Below are positions 1 through 5,979 of a stretch of DNA of 9,798 nt, one piece after another. How positions within the stretch are numbered: position 1 is the first letter of the stretch; every line of letters begins with the position of its first letter. The notes under the pieces were generated by a model. The model worked only from the letters and a program-made list of their open reading frames with translations. It made no database searches and was not told the DNA's origin. The stretch comes from Pseudomonadota bacterium (GTDB lineage Bacteria > Pseudomonadota > Gammaproteobacteria > Steroidobacterales > Steroidobacteraceae): the NCBI GenBank assembly GCA_021792815.1, contig JAJYTX010000071.1, positions 1-9,798 on the forward strand. The letters run 5' to 3'. Both the position numbers and the translations under genes were made by a program.

Positions 1-430
1 TGACGATATCGGAGCGGCTGTTGAAGGACAGCCTGCCGGTGGCGATGCGGATCGGGGCGCTCGAGCCGGTGATGGTCGCCGACACCTGTACGTGACCGGT
101 GAGTTCGATCCGGCTGGTGCCGCGCAGAATCTCGCCCTGGTCGGAGGTGGCCGTCCACCGGTCGCCGCCGCTGTGAAAGCTCACGCTGACCCCGCTGAGC
201 TGCACCTGATCGGCGTTCGGCAGCTGGCGGATCGTGGCGGCGTCGAGCGTGTACAGCGGAAGCCCGGCCGGACCGGTCTCGATGAGCTGGGCGTCGCGCG
301 CCGAGTATCCCTCGTCGGTGTCGGCCTGGCGCACGGTGGCGGCCTGCGGCGCCACGTTCTGGCGCGCGAGCAGCAGCGAGCCGATGATCACGGTCGCCAC
401 GGTGAGCACGGCGAAGACACGGTAGATCAC
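1..430 (-). CDS. lptC: LptC, LPS export ABC transporter periplasmic protein (C-terminus cut by window edge)
   Basis: LptC is the bitopic inner-membrane subunit of the LptB2FGC exporter and hands LPS to the periplasmic bridge protein LptA. Translation from GTG at 430 gives 143 codons before the window ends; the family is usually about 190 residues, so the last quarter lies outside. Residues 1-22 (VIYRVFAVLTVATVIIGSLL) form a single N-terminal membrane anchor. After a linker, residues from about 40 carry the alternating polar/hydrophobic pattern of the LptC beta-jellyroll, with family-like stretches such as YTLDAATIRQ, WTATSDQGEI and IELTGHVQV. The start is chosen because the kdsC stop and this GTG share a four-base GTGA overlap, which implies translational coupling; no good Shine-Dalgarno precedes it. 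It follows kdsD and kdsC, the usual gene order, and lptA and lptB would be expected next beyond the left edge. Confidence 0.9.
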   Translation of the reverse strand, partial: MIYRVFAVLTVATVIIGSLLLARQNVAPQAATVRQADTDEGYSARDAQLIETGPAGLPLYTLDAATIRQLPNADQVQLSGVSVSFHSGGDRWTATSDQGEILRGTSRIELTGHVQVSATITGSSAPIRIATGRLSFNSRSDIV

Positions 431-924
431 GCGGGCGGGACCGGGCCGCGTGCGGCCAACAGGTAATCGCAGACTTCGCGGACCGCTCCCAGTCCGCCCG
501 GCAAGGCCGTGACGATGTGAGCGGCCTGCAGGGCATCCCGGTGCGCGTCCGCCACCGCGAAGGCCAGTCCCGCCGCGCGCATCACCGGCACATCGGGCGT
601 ATCGTCGCCGATGCAGGCGCAGGCGTCAGGCGGCACCCCGAGCCGCGCACACAAACGCCGGAAGGCGCCGAGCTTGTCCGTCACGCCTTGCATGACGTGA
701 CGCACACCCGACTCGCGGCATCGCCGGCGTGTCATCTCCGAGCGCCGGCCCGAGATCACCGCCACGGCGATGCCCGCAGCGGCCAGCTGCTTCAGGCCGG
801 CGCCATCGCGGACGTGGAACGCCTTCAGCGCCTCGCCGCGCGGGCCGAAATACAGCCGGCCGTCGGTCAGCACCCCGTCGACGTCGAGCACCAGCAGGCG
901 GATCCGGGACGTCTCGGAGCTCAT
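427..924 (-). CDS. kdsC: KdsC, 3-deoxy-D-manno-octulosonate 8-phosphate phosphatase
   Basis: KdsC is a cytoplasmic HAD-family phosphatase that hydrolyses KDO 8-phosphate to KDO, the sugar joining lipid A to the LPS core. The 165-residue protein has the four HAD motifs of the small, cap-less KdsC type. Motif I is LDVDGVLTDG with nucleophile D14 and acid/base D16. Motif II is SGR at 58-60, and the motif III lysine is K84 in TDK. Motif IV is IGDDTPD with D107, D108 and D111 for magnesium. The length is within the usual range; the E. coli protein has a somewhat longer N-terminus. The ATG lies 15 bases after the kdsD stop with no strong Shine-Dalgarno, and the stop overlaps the lptC start, so the gene is the middle member of a kdsD-kdsC-lptC transcript. 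Identity is secure from motifs plus context. Confidence 0.95.
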   Translation of the reverse strand: MSSETSRIRLLVLDVDGVLTDGRLYFGPRGEALKAFHVRDGAGLKQLAAAGIAVAVISGRRSEMTRRRCRESGVRHVMQGVTDKLGAFRRLCARLGVPPDACACIGDDTPDVPVMRAAGLAFAVADAHRDALQAAHIVTALPGGLGAVREVCDYLLAARGPVPPA

Positions 925-939
925 CGGGCGATTGGCGGC

Positions 940-1935
940 TCAGACGACGCCGGCGCGGAACAGATCGTGCACGTTGAGCGCACCGATCAGCCGGCCGCCC
1001 TCGTCGGCCACGGGCAGCGCGGTAATGCGATGCACTTCCATCAGGTGCACCGCTTCGGCCGCCAGTTCCTGCGGTCCGATGGTCTTGCACGGAGAGGTCA
1101 TCACCTCGCAGATGGCCGCGGTGTGCACGTCGACCTGCCGGTCGAGGGCGCGCCGCAGGTCCCCATCGGTGAACACGCCGAGAATGCGCTCGTCCCGGTC
1201 GACGACCACGGTCATCCCGAGCCCCTTGCGGGACATCTCCAGAAGCCCTTCGCCGAGCCGGGTGTCCGCAAGGACCCGCGGCAGCGCCTCGCCGGTGCGC
1301 ATCAGCTCCGCGACGCGCAGCAGCAGCTGCCGGCCGAGCGTGCCGCCGGGGTGCGAGCGAGCGAAGTCCTGCCGGGTGAAGCCACGGGCTTCCAACACCG
1401 CGACGGCGAGCGCATCACCCATCGCGAGTGCCGCCGTGGTGCTTGCCGTGGGCGCAAGATTCAGCGGACAGGCCTCCTCCGGCACGCTGACGTCGAGGAT
1501 GGCGGCGGCGGCGCGGCCGAGGGTGGAGTCCGGCCTGCCCACCATGGCGATGAGCGGTACGGCGAGGCGCGCCAGGTGCGGCAGCAGCAGCAGCACTTCG
1601 GGTGTTTCACCCGAATTGGACAGCGCGAGAACCACGTCGGCGCGCGTGATCATGCCGAGATCGCCGTGACTGGCCTCGGCCGGATGGAGAAAAAACGCCG
1701 GACTGCCGGTGCTCGCGAGGGTCGCGGCGATCTTGCGCGCGATATGGCCCGATTTGCCTATTCCGGTGACTACCACGCGGCCCTGGCATTGCAGGCAGAG
1801 CCGGCAGGCGGCCGCGAAGCGCCCGTCCAGGCGATCGAGCAGCGCCTCGACGGCGCGGGTCTCGATCGAGAGGGCACGATGCGCGGCCGCGAGCAGGTCG
1901 CGGTCGGCGCGGCTGGGGGCGGCAGCTGGGCTCAT
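940..1935 (-). CDS. kdsD: KdsD, D-arabinose 5-phosphate isomerase
   Basis: KdsD interconverts ribulose 5-phosphate and arabinose 5-phosphate, the first step of KDO synthesis, in the cytoplasm. The 331-residue protein matches the normal length. A SIS sugar-isomerase domain spans about residues 45-180, with VTGIGKSGHIARKIA, FLHPAEASHGDLG and LSNSGETPE. Two CBS domains fill about 205-331 (VAELMRTGEALP and EVMTSPCKTI open them). K61, E113, E154 and H195 sit two residues after the positions of the E. coli active-site residues K59, E111, E152 and H193, so the enzyme looks intact. The paralogue GutQ has the same layout, but the kdsC-lptC neighbours favour KdsD. The ATG at 1935 has only a weak GGA ahead of it. 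A TGCTACAAT extended -10 ends nine bases before the ATG, so the message may be almost leaderless. This is the first gene of the operon and diverges from ibaG. Confidence 0.95.
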   Translation of the reverse strand: MSPAAAPSRADRDLLAAAHRALSIETRAVEALLDRLDGRFAAACRLCLQCQGRVVVTGIGKSGHIARKIAATLASTGSPAFFLHPAEASHGDLGMITRADVVLALSNSGETPEVLLLLPHLARLAVPLIAMVGRPDSTLGRAAAAILDVSVPEEACPLNLAPTASTTAALAMGDALAVAVLEARGFTRQDFARSHPGGTLGRQLLLRVAELMRTGEALPRVLADTRLGEGLLEMSRKGLGMTVVVDRDERILGVFTDGDLRRALDRQVDVHTAAICEVMTSPCKTIGPQELAAEAVHLMEVHRITALPVADEGGRLIGALNVHDLFRAGVV

Positions 1936-1944
1936 GAGTGTCCA

Positions 1945-1953
1945 ATTGTAGCA
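1945..1953 (-). promoter_or_regulatory. Extended -10 promoter element for the kdsD-kdsC-lptC operon
   Basis: Read on the minus strand, this is TGCTACAAT: a 5/6 match to the TATAAT -10 box plus the upstream TG of an extended -10. No convincing -35 lies at normal spacing, which an extended -10 can do without. The hexamer ends at 1945 and the kdsD ATG begins at 1935, leaving TGGACACTC between them. A start six to eight bases downstream of the -10 would give a leader of only a few bases. This would explain the missing Shine-Dalgarno, but the start site is inferred. Confidence 0.5.
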
Positions 1954-1968
1954 ATTCCGCCCAATTCC
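1952..1968. repeat. CAATTCC direct repeat in phased AATT tracts, kdsD/ibaG control region
   Basis: CAATTCC occurs at 1952-1958 and again at 1962-1968, exactly 10 bases apart. A third AATT lies at 1944-1947 inside the kdsD -10 area. The AATT cores at 1944, 1953 and 1963 are spaced nine and ten bases, close to one helical turn, in an otherwise very GC-rich neighbourhood. This could be a direct-repeat operator or a bend immediately upstream of the kdsD -10. No known regulator site is recognised. Confidence 0.35.
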
Positions 1969-2011
1969 TCCGCGGTGCCCGGCGGCCGGCCGAGACTCGG
2001 ACCGCGGAGGA
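1966..2011 (+). promoter_or_regulatory. 11-bp inverted repeat that could mask the leader-ORF Shine-Dalgarno
   Basis: TCCTCCGCGGT (1966-1976) is the exact reverse complement of ACCGCGGAGGA (2001-2011), with a 24-base spacer that itself contains the dyad CCGAGACTCGG (1990-2000). The right arm includes GGAGG (2006-2010), the ribosome-binding site of the 13-codon ORF starting at 2019. The left arm carries the complementary CCTCC. In an RNA starting upstream of 1966, pairing would hide that site, the layout of a translational switch or thermosensor. In DNA it could equally be an operator between the divergent genes. The repeat is read directly; either role is inference, and no clear plus-strand promoter upstream of 1966 was found. 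Confidence 0.45.
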
Positions 2012-2018
2012 CAGGCTC

Positions 2019-2056
2019 ATGGGGCGCGCGGCCCTCGCGTCGATTAAGATGCTCCC

Positions 2057-2060
<4 letters not shown>
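2019..2060 (+). CDS. Possible 13-codon leader ORF overlapping the ibaG start
   Basis: ATG at 2019 is preceded by a strong Shine-Dalgarno, GGAGG at 2006-2010 with eight bases between. It opens a frame encoding MGRAALASIKMLP that stops at TGA 2058-2060. The stop overlaps the ibaG ATG (2057-2059) as ATGA, a standard translational-coupling junction. ibaG itself has no good ribosome-binding site, so ribosomes finishing this leader could restart on ibaG. The peptide shows no run of rare or identical residues that would suggest amino-acid attenuation. The alternative is that the frame is fortuitous and ibaG is translated from a leaderless message. Confidence 0.35.
2045..2050 (+). promoter_or_regulatory. 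Candidate -10 hexamer for a leaderless ibaG message
   Basis: TAAGAT matches the -10 consensus at four of six positions and ends six bases before the ibaG ATG. That spacing would place the transcription start on or next to the A of the start codon. There is no recognisable -35. It competes with the coupled-leader explanation for how ibaG is translated. Confidence 0.25.
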
Positions 2061-3551
<1,491 letters not shown>

Positions 3552-3570
3552 CCGCGAGTGACGCTCGCGG
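3552..3570 (+). repeat. 7-bp perfect stem-loop directly after the murA stop
   Basis: CCGCGAG (3552-3558) pairs perfectly with CTCGCGG (3564-3570) around a five-base TGACG loop, starting on the base after the murA stop codon. No U-run follows, so it is not a classical intrinsic terminator. It may stabilise the murA mRNA end, partly attenuate read-through into gnd, or help Rho-dependent termination. It sits 11 bases ahead of the gnd Shine-Dalgarno. Confidence 0.5.
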
Positions 3571-3595
3571 AGGCAACCGACGGAGGGCGTATTGT

Positions 3596-4603
3596 ATGCG
3601 AATTGGCATGATCGGACTGGGGCGGATGGGCGCCTACATGGTGCGGCGGTTGATCGAGGGCGGTCACGAGTGCGTCGCGTATGACAGATCAACGGCCGCG
3701 GTACAGGCCGCCGCGGCCGTAGGAGCCCGCGCCGCGTCCTCGCCCGCGGAGCTGATTGCACAGCTGGCGCCGCCGCGGGCGGTGTGGATCATGGTGCCGG
3801 CGGCGGCCGTCGATACCGTGATTGCGCAGTTGCGGCCGCTGATGACCTCCGGCGACGTGCTCATCGATGGCGGTAATTCCCATTATTCGGATGATATTCG
3901 CCGTGCCGACGAGCTGCGTCCGGCGGGCATCCACTATCTGGACGTCGGCACCAGCGGCGGTGTGCTCGGGTTCGAACAGGGCTACTGTCTCATGGTCGGT
4001 GGGGACAAGGAGATTTTCGACACGCTGGAGCCGCTGTTCGCCACGCTGTCTCCCGGCGGACGGATGCCCGCCGCCGGCGCCCGGCGCGCGGACGACACGG
4101 CGCCCATGGGCTATCTGCACTGCGGCCCGAGCGGCGCCGGCCATTTCGTGAAGATGGTTCACAACGGCATCGAATACGGCGTGATGGCCGCGTATGCCGA
4201 GGGACTCAGCGTCCTCGAGCGCGCCGATGCCGGCCTGAGGTCACGGGACACCGACGCCGAGACCGCGCCGCTCGCGCATCCGCGCCTGTTCCAGTACCGA
4301 TTCGACATCGCCGCGGTCACCGAGGTGTGGCGTCACGGCAGTATCATTTCCTCGCGCCTGCTGGATCTGACGGCGAAGGCGCTGGCCTCGGACCCGCAGT
4401 TGGCGGGTTTCGGCGGGCGGGTGTCCGATTCCGGGGAGGGGCGCTGGACAGTACAGGCGGCGATCGAGATGGGGGTGCCGGCCCACGTGCTGAGCGCGGC
4501 GCTCTATTCGCGCTTCGAATCGCGCGGCAGCGGCGAATTTGCCAGCAAGGTGCTCTCGGCCATGCGGCTCGGCTTCGGCGGGCACGTCGAGAAGAAGGCC
4601 TAG
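3596..4603 (+). CDS. gnd: 6-phosphogluconate dehydrogenase, short decarboxylating (NAD-type) form
   Basis: The enzyme oxidatively decarboxylates 6-phosphogluconate to ribulose 5-phosphate, the last oxidative pentose-phosphate step and also the source of KdsD's substrate. The 335-residue length is that of the short GntZ/YqeC-like branch rather than the roughly 470-residue Gnd. The Rossmann start is MIGLGRMG (residues 5-12); D30 at the end of strand beta-2 (AYDRS) suggests a preference for NAD over NADP. The substrate and catalytic block includes DGGNSHYSDD (91-100), GTSGGVLGFEQGY (118-130) and HCGPSGAGHFVKMVHNGIEYG (175-195), with likely catalytic K186, N190 and E193. An arginine-rich loop at about 155-170 precedes that block. 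The all-helical C-terminus contains GGRVSDSGEGRW. GGAGG at 3582-3586, nine bases before the ATG, fixes the start. The gene lies 44 bases after murA and converges with the SPFH gene. Cofactor choice is inference. Confidence 0.92.
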   Translation: MRIGMIGLGRMGAYMVRRLIEGGHECVAYDRSTAAVQAAAAVGARAASSPAELIAQLAPPRAVWIMVPAAAVDTVIAQLRPLMTSGDVLIDGGNSHYSDDIRRADELRPAGIHYLDVGTSGGVLGFEQGYCLMVGGDKEIFDTLEPLFATLSPGGRMPAAGARRADDTAPMGYLHCGPSGAGHFVKMVHNGIEYGVMAAYAEGLSVLERADAGLRSRDTDAETAPLAHPRLFQYRFDIAAVTEVWRHGSIISSRLLDLTAKALASDPQLAGFGGRVSDSGEGRWTVQAAIEMGVPAHVLSAALYSRFESRGSGEFASKVLSAMRLGFGGHVEKKA

Positions 4604-4650
4604 CGCGCGCTGCGTCGCGGTCGGTGAATCGGCCCGACTAGCGCGCAGCG
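4604..4650. other. Convergent gnd/SPFH junction with weak dyad symmetry
   Basis: The two genes converge with only 34 bases between stops. CGCTGCG (4608-4614) is complementary to CGCAGCG (4644-4650), and GTCGG (4620-4624) to CCGAC (4634-4638) inside it. The right-hand arms lie partly within the SPFH stop codon and coding end. There is no T-run on either strand, so a terminator role is possible but weakly supported. Confidence 0.2.
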
Positions 4651-5462
4651 ATCGCCGGCAGGTTGCCGATCATCGGCAGCACGCCCTTGCCGCCCATCAC
4701 CTGTGGCAGATGACCGTCCCACTTGGCGATCGCCTGTTGCTGGATGATCTCCGGTGTCAGGCTTTGCTGGAGGAGCTTCTGTGCCTCGGCCTGGGCGGTC
4801 GCCTCGACGATTTTCTGCTGCGCCTGGACCTTGGCGCGATCCAGGTCGTACTCGGCCTGCAGGGCGCGCTGTTGGGCAACCTGCTTCTGCTCGATCGCCT
4901 CGGCGTACTGGCGGCTGAAGTGGAAGTCGGTGACGTTCACGGCGTCCACCACGACCCGGAACGGCTGCAGTGCGCTGCGGATCTGCGCCTCGATCCTGCC
5001 GCGTACCGCGTCGCGCTGCACGATCAGGTCCTCGGCATTGTAGTGTGCCGTGACCGCCTTCACCGCATTGCTGATCGCCGGCCGGATGACCTTGGAAATC
5101 AGCGCCCGCTCGCTGCCGACGTGCTGGTACACCCACTCCGCATCCGCCGGAAGAATGTGCCAGTTCGTGGCGATCGTGGTCGACACGTCCTGCAGATCCA
5201 GACTGGCGGCGCTCTCGGTGGCCTGCGAGTTCTGCACCTGCACATTCATCTTCGCCACCGTCTGCATGAACGGCAGCTTGAAGTGCAGCCCCGGCTCGAG
5301 CACGCCGGGATGCACGGCGCCGAAGGTCATGAGCACGCCGCGCTCGCCGGGGCCGATCTGCACGAACGCCCCGCCGAGGACGAGCAGCACGACGACGATG
5401 AGCACGCCGGCCACGACGGCCCGCCGAGGAGGATCAGACAACGGGGAGACTCGGGAGTTCAC
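4638..5462 (-). CDS. Prohibitin/SPFH-domain membrane protein
   Basis: This is a 274-residue member of the prohibitin group of the stomatin/prohibitin/flotillin/HflK-C family. Such proteins assemble into large membrane-bound rings and often modulate FtsH-type proteases or membrane domains. Residues 1-14 are short and basic, and 15-34 form one transmembrane helix (AVVAGVLIVVVLLVLGGAFV). The SPFH domain follows from about 35 to 190, opening with IGPGERGVLMTFGAVHPGVLEPGLHFKLPF. A glutamine- and alanine-rich coiled coil covers about 185-230. The tail has the family pattern IIQQQAIAKWDGHLPQVMGG. The start is GTG at 5462 with GGAGG (5470-5474) spaced seven bases. No NfeD, HflK/HflC or FtsH gene is adjacent, so a partner cannot be named. 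The gene overlaps the stop of the small upstream ORF by GTGA and is probably its second cistron. Confidence 0.88.
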   Translation of the reverse strand: MNSRVSPLSDPPRRAVVAGVLIVVVLLVLGGAFVQIGPGERGVLMTFGAVHPGVLEPGLHFKLPFMQTVAKMNVQVQNSQATESAASLDLQDVSTTIATNWHILPADAEWVYQHVGSERALISKVIRPAISNAVKAVTAHYNAEDLIVQRDAVRGRIEAQIRSALQPFRVVVDAVNVTDFHFSRQYAEAIEQKQVAQQRALQAEYDLDRAKVQAQQKIVEATAQAEAQKLLQQSLTPEIIQQQAIAKWDGHLPQVMGGKGVLPMIGNLPAIAAR

Positions 5463-5629
5463 GGGGAGTCCTCCATGGCGCAGGGAATCTGTTCGTGACG
5501 TTTCCAGAGTTTCTGGATGTCGTCCGTATCGAAGGGTTGAGAGGCGGGCGCGGCGATCGCCGCGTCATGAGTCATGACGTCCGTGCCGTCGGCGTCGAGG
5601 GTCGGGACGACCTGTCGCGTCAGGGCCAT
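5459..5629 (-). CDS. Probable small protein (56 aa), first cistron ahead of the SPFH gene
   Basis: The product is not recognised. ATG at 5629 follows GGGAG (5636-5640) with six bases between, and the frame runs 56 codons to a TGA that overlaps the SPFH GTG as GTGA. Hand-counted GC content by codon position is about 69%, 45% and 80%. That third > first > second pattern is what real genes of a high-GC genome show. The opposite-strand frame gives a poorer pattern (about 80%, 45%, 69%). The protein starts MALTRQVVPTLDADG, has an alanine-rich middle, and ends in a charged helix-like stretch (FDTDDIQKLWKRHEQ) and MEDSP. It has no membrane segment or signal peptide, and one cysteine. A second in-frame ATG at 5635 lies too close to the GGGAG to be preferred. 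The coupled layout suggests a role with the SPFH protein, but no function can be assigned. Two palindromes lie inside it. Confidence 0.55.
   Translation of the reverse strand: MALTRQVVPTLDADGTDVMTHDAAIAAPASQPFDTDDIQKLWKRHEQIPCAMEDSP
5549..5578. repeat. Two abutting palindromes, 16 bp and 15 bp
   Basis: CGCGGCGATCGCCGCG (5549-5564) is a perfect 16-base palindrome centred on GCGATCGC. Sharing its last G, GTCATGAGTCATGAC (5564-5578) is a second palindrome with seven-base arms around a central G; it is made of two TCATGA boxes seven bases apart. Both fall inside the small ORF at 5459-5629. With no loop they are poor RNA hairpins, which favours protein-binding half-sites in DNA over an RNA role. 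No regulator is identified. Confidence 0.5.
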
Positions 5630-5653
5630 GTGCATCTCCCAGGGTTGTTCGGA

Positions 5654-5666
5654 GCTTCCAGGAAGC
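5654..5666. promoter_or_regulatory. GCTTCCAGGAAGC palindrome, possible operator
   Basis: Six-base arms GCTTCC and GGAAGC flank a single central A. It lies 14 bases upstream of the small-ORF Shine-Dalgarno, a position suiting a dimeric regulator of that operon. The binding protein is unknown and no family consensus is claimed. Confidence 0.3.
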
Positions 5667-5831
5667 GGGAGTGTGCGCCCAGGAACATCATGTTGACCAG
5701 TCCCCGGCGCACGGACACGACCGCCCGCCGCTTTGCCTTGTACACACTTGACCCCGACAGGGATGCGTGCGCCGGTCGGTTCGGGCGCCGTGTGTCGTGA
5801 CGGCTGGCCGCGTTCGCTGCGCCTTGTAGAG

Positions 5832-5837
5832 TATGAT
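5832..5837 (+). promoter_or_regulatory. Candidate -10 for the M16 peptidase gene
   Basis: TATGAT matches the -10 consensus at five of six positions in a locally AT-richer patch (TTGTAGAGTATGAT). No good -35 occurs 16-18 bases upstream. If used, the transcript would start near 5844 and carry a leader of roughly 135 bases containing the hairpin at 5928-5944. Confidence 0.35.
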
Positions 5838-5927
5838 CGGTGCGCCAGACAAAACCCACCGCCACGTCTGACCGCGGAGCGACGCGCTGCGCCGCGGGCA
5901 GTCGCGTCCGATGCATTGCGTCCGGCG

Positions 5928-5944
5928 CCGGCGGCTACCGCCGG
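5928..5944 (+). repeat. GC hairpin in the M16 leader
   Basis: CCGGCGG (5928-5934) and CCGCCGG (5938-5944) form a seven-base all-GC stem with a CTA loop; G-T and C-G pairs can extend it by two. It ends 23 bases before the Shine-Dalgarno of the M16 gene and does not cover it. A role in mRNA stability or transcription attenuation is possible. Confidence 0.4.
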
Positions 5945-5979
5945 TGTGATCGGGCTGGAAAGGAAGTGAGGACTAGACC

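Larger units (their letters stand above)
5630..5979. other. 350-bp divergent intergenic region between the small ORF/SPFH operon and the M16 gene
   Basis: No convincing gene is seen here. Frames open across it on both strands (5620-5916 minus, 5495-5800 plus) look like shadows: arginine-rich, unsupported by conserved motifs and out of step with the coding pattern. The region holds the Shine-Dalgarno of the small ORF (5636-5640), the 13-base palindrome at 5654-5666, a candidate M16 promoter at 5832-5837 and a strong hairpin at 5928-5944. CCGCGG occurs at both 5872-5877 and 5892-5897, a further possible stem. A minus-strand promoter for the small ORF must lie here, but no clear -35/-10 pair was found. 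Confidence 0.6.

Noticed and set aside
4608..4650. Convergent gnd/SPFH dyad as a definite terminator
   Set aside because: The outer arms are 29 bases apart, partly in coding sequence, with short pairing and no T-run. Kept only as a low-confidence note.
5693..5698. TTGACC as a -35 box for a promoter toward the M16 gene
   Set aside because: Nothing resembling a -10 lies 15-19 bases downstream.
5495..5800. 101-codon plus-strand frame opposite the small ORF
   Set aside because: There is an AGGGA ahead of its GTG, but GC by codon position fits worse than the minus frame in the shared stretch. It is arginine-rich with several AGA/AGG codons.
5620..5916. 98-codon minus-strand frame in the SPFH/M16 spacer
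   Set aside because: It overlaps the better-supported small ORF in another frame, has no plausible ribosome-binding site and a composition typical of noise.
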